Shown piece after piece: positions 13,274 through 16,458 of a stretch of 16,458 nucleotides of DNA; within the stretch, counting starts at the first letter, position 1, and every line of letters begins with the position of its first letter. The notes beneath the pieces are model-generated. The model made no database searches. It saw only the letters and a program-made list of their open reading frames with translations, and was not told the origin of the DNA. The DNA is from Nitrosotalea sp. (GTDB lineage: Archaea > Thermoproteota > Nitrososphaeria > Nitrososphaerales > Nitrosopumilaceae). Both the position numbers and the translations under genes were made by a program. Where the stretch lies: assembly GCA_022545805.1 (NCBI GenBank), contig JAKEIJ010000178.1, forward strand, positions 1 to 16,458, in the 5' to 3' direction.

Positions 13274-14356
13274 CTAGCTTTTACCAAAATCTTCAAGGGC
13301 TATTTTTGCATCCTGTTCACCTGACCTTATCAATTTCTTTATGGTATCAATTGCAAAGTCTGCATCTTCAAAGAGGTAATGGGAGTCTTCTTTTCGGTCT
13401 ACCCTGACTATGTCCTTTATAATGGCCCCTCTCTGGCAAGCAAGTTTGTTAAACTCTGGCTCTATTTCTGCGAGTTTTTTTCTGTTGACATCATCAAGCG
13501 AGGTGGATTCTAAAATTTCATGCATCTTGTTTATCATGGTTAGGTATCTTGAGATTATCTTTGACATTCGAATTGTCTGGTCTGTCTTGTCGGCATGCAT
13601 GATATCTCTTGCTCTGTGCCAGGAATCCATCATGTTTTTTGGGATCTCTTCTTGCACTCTGGGAAATAGGCTTACAAGTATGACTCGCTTGTCACAAGTG
13701 GGTGATGCATCAATTACCTCTCTTATAGGCGTGTTACTCAATAAGGTCCCATCCCAGAGATATCTCTTGCCTACCTTGGTCCAAGAGATTCCATAGAATG
13801 GATATCCTGCACCTGAAGTAACATGATCTGAGGTAAATGTATCATACTTGCTATCAAATATGGTTGGTTTTCCACTCTGGATGTCTGTTGAAGTTATTAT
13901 GAGTCTTGGTCTTGAAGGATCCTTGAGTTTTGTATAGTCTACAAATTTTTCTAGAGTTGCTTTCATGGGAGACATGTCATAAAGATATGGGGAATTGTAC
14001 AAAAATCCAAATGCGGGCGTCATCCAAAGTGGAAAAAATGCATTAGAATTTCCCCACACTGCAGAATATGCTGATGATGAAACCTCTTTCATGCGTCCGA
14101 TAAAAAATGGCGATGTTACAGTCTGCCCTAATGTAAGCCAAAATGCCTCCAAATCTCTTGCCGGGTTATCGCTTTTACTTGCAGAAATTATTGCAGCGTT
14201 GATTCCACCTATCGATGTACCTGCAACAACGTCTATCTTTATCTTGAGCTTATCAATTGCTTTGTAGACTCCACACTCATAGGCACCAAGAGAGCCTCCG
14301 CCCTGTAGAACTAGAACATTTTCAATACAATCTTTTTCGCTACTTTCTCTATGCAT
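13274..14356 (-). CDS. patatin-like phospholipase/lipase
   Basis: A 360-aa patatin-family hydrolase with every catalytic element: the oxyanion glycine loop GGGSLGAYECG (19-29), the nucleophile elbow GTSIGG with S48, and the DG of the Ser-Asp dyad in LWDGTLLSNTP (D202-G203). Such enzymes cleave acyl esters of lipids or act as depolymerases. The C-terminal about 110 residues are helical and charged. No signal peptide or membrane helix, so it is cytoplasmic or peripheral. ATG at 14356, about 25 nt after a TATA-like CATACATAAC. It is last in a minus-strand run after a membrane protein, an alpha/beta hydrolase and a phasin-like gene, consistent with a lipid or storage-granule role, which is inference. 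Confidence 0.85.
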   Translation of the reverse strand: MHRESSEKDCIENVLVLQGGGSLGAYECGVYKAIDKLKIKIDVVAGTSIGGINAAIISASKSDNPARDLEAFWLTLGQTVTSPFFIGRMKEVSSSAYSAVWGNSNAFFPLWMTPAFGFLYNSPYLYDMSPMKATLEKFVDYTKLKDPSRPRLIITSTDIQSGKPTIFDSKYDTFTSDHVTSGAGYPFYGISWTKVGKRYLWDGTLLSNTPIREVIDASPTCDKRVILVSLFPRVQEEIPKNMMDSWHRARDIMHADKTDQTIRMSKIISRYLTMINKMHEILESTSLDDVNRKKLAEIEPEFNKLACQRGAIIKDIVRVDRKEDSHYLFEDADFAIDTIKKLIRSGEQDAKIALEDFGKS

Positions 14357-14421
14357 GTGTGGTATAGTTTGTATTGTTATGTATGATGTTTTCTATGATT
14401 CTCAAGGTATGAGTATGACAC

Positions 14422-14853
14422 TCAAGTAGGTTCTGCTTTATTTTGAATACTTTTGCTCTTGTGAAATGCATTATGAGAAGACAATATTCCAAGTGATGCT
14501 ACCGCAATACCTATGAAATTTCGTATCACCGTAATATCATCTGGCCTTGGTGCGATTATGGTAACATGGAATACTGTATAACAATTGTCAAGCAACCAGA
14601 ATGCAAGTGTTGTCCATGTTGTAATCCCTGCGACTAGATAACCCATTCTTGATTTTCTTAGAACCTTGTATGTGCTAAAACCGATTGCGCTATACCATGC
14701 AATTGATATTGTAATCCATTGGATTTCGTACACTTGTTTTCTGTCATCCAAGTAATAGTACGTGGTACCTATGAACGCAAGGGAAAAAAGACAACAAAGT
14801 AATAGACTGTGATTTATGGCAAGACTTGTTCTGCCTTTGCTTGGTACCGTCAT
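14422..14853 (-). CDS. small multi-pass membrane protein
   Basis: A 143-aa protein with four likely transmembrane helices (about 14-34, 44-64, 70-90, 107-128) and short loops. The second loop has KVLRKSR, suggesting a cytoplasmic basic patch. Conserved-looking polar positions in the membrane (D89, N90, H96) could matter for transport or catalysis, but nothing identifies a family. ATG at 14853 with a TATA box (GTTTAAAAT, 14886-14878) 29 nt upstream points to a leaderless message of its own. Confidence 0.75.
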   Translation of the reverse strand: MTVPSKGRTSLAINHSLLLCCLFSLAFIGTTYYYLDDRKQVYEIQWITISIAWYSAIGFSTYKVLRKSRMGYLVAGITTWTTLAFWLLDNCYTVFHVTIIAPRPDDITVIRNFIGIAVASLGILSSHNAFHKSKSIQNKAEPT

Positions 14854-14877
14854 GTTTAATGCTGATTACTTTTTGTC

Positions 14878-14886
14878 ATTTTAAAC
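14878..14886 (-). promoter_or_regulatory. TATA box for the small membrane protein
   Basis: GTTTAAAAT on the minus strand, centred 29 nt upstream of ATG 14853. Confidence 0.5.
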
Positions 14887-14907
14887 CGTGAGTTGATAAA
14901 ATTACCG

Positions 14908-15729
14908 TTAATGCGAATGTTTTGAGAAAAACTTGTTAACTATATCCGCAAGTCTTTCAGGATCTTCAATATACGGCGAGTGACCACATCCTTCGATCGG
15001 TATAAACTCACAGTTTTTGATTGATGATACAAACTGTTGCGAATATTCAAATGGTATCAGCTTGTCCTCTCTGCCCCAAACCACCAGTGTAGGAATGTTG
15101 ATCTCGTGTAACTTGTCAAAAATGTCTGGCGCATTTTTTAGACCCAATAATGTGGACAAGAAGACCATCTTTGCGTTTGGTCTTGTCATGTTTGTAATAA
15201 ACCTCTCAATCGATATATCGGACACTTGTTTTCCAGGACCAATCATCATCTGGTAAGCATTTTTTACAGAATCTCTGTTTGGGTATAGTGCAGCCATTGT
15301 ATATGCATCAAGTGTCGGAGTAGACTTTCTCATTATTCCAGCTGGTGAGACTAGGACAATCTTCTTGATCTTTGTATTCTGAACTGCTGCACATTCTGCA
15401 GTTATCTGCCCTCCAAGCGATGTTCCTATGATGTATGTATCTCTGATTTCAAGTGTATTGATGAAATCAAAAACAAATTTTGTAAAGAATTCTGGAGTAT
15501 AATCTACTGAAGGCTTGTCGCTCTGTCCGTATCCAATAAGATCTGGGGCAAAAACATGATATTTTTTACTCAGGTGTGGTATAAGACTAATCCATCTTTC
15601 TGCATATCCTCCCAGTCCATGCAGAAGGATCAAATTGCGATCTGACTCACCCTCTTCTAGATATCTGATTTTATTCCTGTTTACCGTGACAAATTTTTCC
15701 TTAATCAATGTGCATTGTGGAACTTGCAA
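14908..15729 (-). CDS. alpha/beta hydrolase (esterase/depolymerase-like)
   Basis: A 273-aa alpha/beta-hydrolase fold protein. The oxyanion segment is LLHGLGG (H37), the nucleophile elbow is IGTSLGGQ (S104), and the acid and base are D222 in WGREDKLIP and H250 in GCGHSPYIEDPERL; the triad is complete. The fold also has the APDLIGYGQSDKP strand typical of the family. PHA synthases carry a cysteine at the nucleophile; here it is serine, so it is a hydrolase, perhaps an esterase or intracellular depolymerase rather than PhaC. The start is TTG at 15729; a second TTG at 15708 (residue 8) is about 29 nt after another weak TATA-like stretch and could be the true start. It is 75 nt downstream of the phasin-like gene. 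Confidence 0.85.
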   Translation of the reverse strand: MQVPQCTLIKEKFVTVNRNKIRYLEEGESDRNLILLHGLGGYAERWISLIPHLSKKYHVFAPDLIGYGQSDKPSVDYTPEFFTKFVFDFINTLEIRDTYIIGTSLGGQITAECAAVQNTKIKKIVLVSPAGIMRKSTPTLDAYTMAALYPNRDSVKNAYQMMIGPGKQVSDISIERFITNMTRPNAKMVFLSTLLGLKNAPDIFDKLHEINIPTLVVWGREDKLIPFEYSQQFVSSIKNCEFIPIEGCGHSPYIEDPERLADIVNKFFSKHSH

Positions 15730-15804
15730 ACAACATAAGTTTTTAGCGACACTAGTTATGACAATATTGGTAAAGCCTTATTCACTAAAAAGATCGATAA
15801 ACCA

Positions 15805-16242
15805 TCAATTTTTCTTTGAGATTGTTACCATGACATAATCTAACATCTTGGCATACGATGACAACATGATCTTGACATAATCGTCATATGATTTCATTGT
15901 TGACATGATGTTTTCTACAAATGTCTTTTGAAAACTATTAATCATGTCTATCTCAAATGCTGTAGTTTTTGTAATTGCTTTTGAATATTTTTCAAATGAT
16001 TCTATTGCCTTTTGGTCTACTCCCATGTTGTCTAGGAGTTCTTTTTCTGCAATATAACAGGTGCCAAAAAAGTCTCTTGCAATGCGAAAACCTTCTGACT
16101 GCAAGTCTGTAAAACTTTCAATGTATGAGGGCAGTAATCTCTCTATCTTCATTATTATTTCATTTGTATTGTCTCTCATTACATCACACACTGAGAGAGA
16201 ATTAGTGACATCTGTGGTTTTTTGTGAGGGAGACTTTGACAC
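15805..16242 (-). CDS. phasin-like all-helical protein
   Basis: A 145-aa, almost purely helical protein without cysteine motifs that would mark an enzyme. Residues about 30-140 form long amphipathic helices (IIMKIERLLPSYIESFTDLQ, then FEKYSKAITKTTAFEIDMIN, then KMLDYVMVTISKK), the style of phasins and of the PhaE subunit of class III PHA synthases. The start is GTG at 16242, with a TATA-like GTTAAAAGG about 29 nt upstream. The neighbouring hydrolase and patatin genes fit a granule-associated protein. This is a guess from architecture and context; no signature motif fixes it. Confidence 0.6.
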   Translation of the reverse strand: MSKSPSQKTTDVTNSLSVCDVMRDNTNEIIMKIERLLPSYIESFTDLQSEGFRIARDFFGTCYIAEKELLDNMGVDQKAIESFEKYSKAITKTTAFEIDMINSFQKTFVENIMSTMKSYDDYVKIMLSSYAKMLDYVMVTISKKN

Positions 16243-16267
16243 TTGTGATTTGAGTTAGATGTGCATC

Positions 16268-16274
16268 CTTTTAA
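16268..16274 (-). promoter_or_regulatory. TATA box for the phasin-like gene
   Basis: TTAAAAG on the minus strand, centred 29 nt before GTG 16242. Confidence 0.45.
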
Positions 16275-16310
16275 CAATTTGCTGCACGTGTAATTGATAA
16301 CCAGCAATCT

Positions 16311-16318
16311 CTATATGT
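16311..16318 (+). promoter_or_regulatory. TATA box for the right-edge gene
   Basis: CTATATGT is centred about 31 nt before ATG 16346, allowing a leader of a few bases. Confidence 0.45.
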
Positions 16319-16345
16319 TCAGTAATCTACTTTATTCTACGGCCC

Positions 16346-16458
16346 ATGTCTATTCCACCTGAAATGAAAAAATCATTGGCAAATTACAAGCACAACTCTC
16401 TTTTCTGGACTGACTTGTTGTATCTGATGACAAACAGACAACAATCGCTTGCTGCTAC
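16346..16458 (+). CDS. N-terminal part of an unidentified protein (runs off window)
   Basis: From ATG 16346 the frame stays open to the window end (37 full codons). The start reads MSIPPEMKKSLANYKHNSLF, followed by WTDLLYLMTNRQQS, a helical, aromatic-rich stretch without a signal peptide. It is divergent from the phasin-like gene and shares its promoter region. A PHA synthase subunit (PhaE-like) or another granule protein is possible given the neighbours, but too little is visible to say. Confidence 0.6.
   Translation, partial: MSIPPEMKKSLANYKHNSLFWTDLLYLMTNRQQSLAA

Noticed and set aside
14908..15729. PHA synthase PhaC
   Set aside because: The nucleophile elbow has serine (S104), not the cysteine of PHA synthases, and the protein is shorter than PhaC.
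1..16458. tRNA, rRNA, CRISPR, insertion sequence or phage genes
   Set aside because: I looked for the T-loop motif of tRNAs, repeated spacer arrays, transposase motifs and terminal repeats and saw none. Additional hammerhead cores were also sought: other CUGAUGA occurrences lack the GAAA and stems.

Overview
The window looks like a chromosomal segment of an ammonia-oxidising archaeon (Nitrososphaeria/Thaumarchaeota, probably order Nitrosopumilales or a Nitrosotalea-like relative). The grounds are moderately AT-rich DNA, archaeal TATA boxes about 22-29 nt upstream of start codons (many leaderless messages), many secreted proteins with a single C-terminal anchor including a PEFG-type sorting tail, and families common in this group: ArnR-like winged helices, Lrp/AsnC-like regulators, HD/PDE-like enzymes and small Cys/His zinc proteins. 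This placement is inference from sequence style. No rRNA, tRNA, CRISPR array, insertion sequence or phage gene was seen.

Layout. 1-2477 (+): the tail of a PKD-repeat surface protein, then a membrane-anchored FN3-repeat protein. 2513-3447 (-): a small Cys/His zinc-finger gene followed by a secreted coiled-coil protein gene; the 83-nt gap between them holds a sequence matching a type I hammerhead ribozyme on the minus strand. 3448-3620: a divergent promoter region rich in inverted repeats. 3621-6144 (+): a HTH regulator, a zinc-ribbon SAM methyltransferase and a two-TM protein. 6145-8446 (-): an HD phosphohydrolase with an acetyltransferase-like C-terminus, and a surface protein with an InlB-type repeat. 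8548-9048 (+): a PEFG-tailed secreted protein. 9049-10907: a decayed-looking stretch with two frame-broken minus-strand genes (a secreted PEF-like protein broken at a C7 run, and an Lrp-like regulator broken near a G4 run) beside an intact Lrp paralogue. 11162-11634 (+): an ArnR-like winged helix and a PepSY-like protein, overlapping by 4 nt. 11755-12171 (-): an 88-aa protein and a 41-aa acidic microprotein. 12298-13242 (+): a secreted helical protein. 13274-16242 (-): a patatin lipase, a small membrane protein, an alpha/beta hydrolase and a phasin-like helical protein, with a divergent partial gene at the right edge. This last group may be a polyhydroxyalkanoate or lipid granule locus.

The standout is the hammerhead ribozyme at 3151-3215 (-). 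Every core position (CUGAUGA, GAAA, A15.1-U16.1, cleavage after GUC) and all three helices are present. Its outer stem I would pair with the Shine-Dalgarno sequence of the downstream secreted-protein gene, and its 5' strand starts just after the stop codon of the upstream zinc-finger gene. Self-cleavage would therefore split a dicistronic message and could expose a ribosome-binding site.
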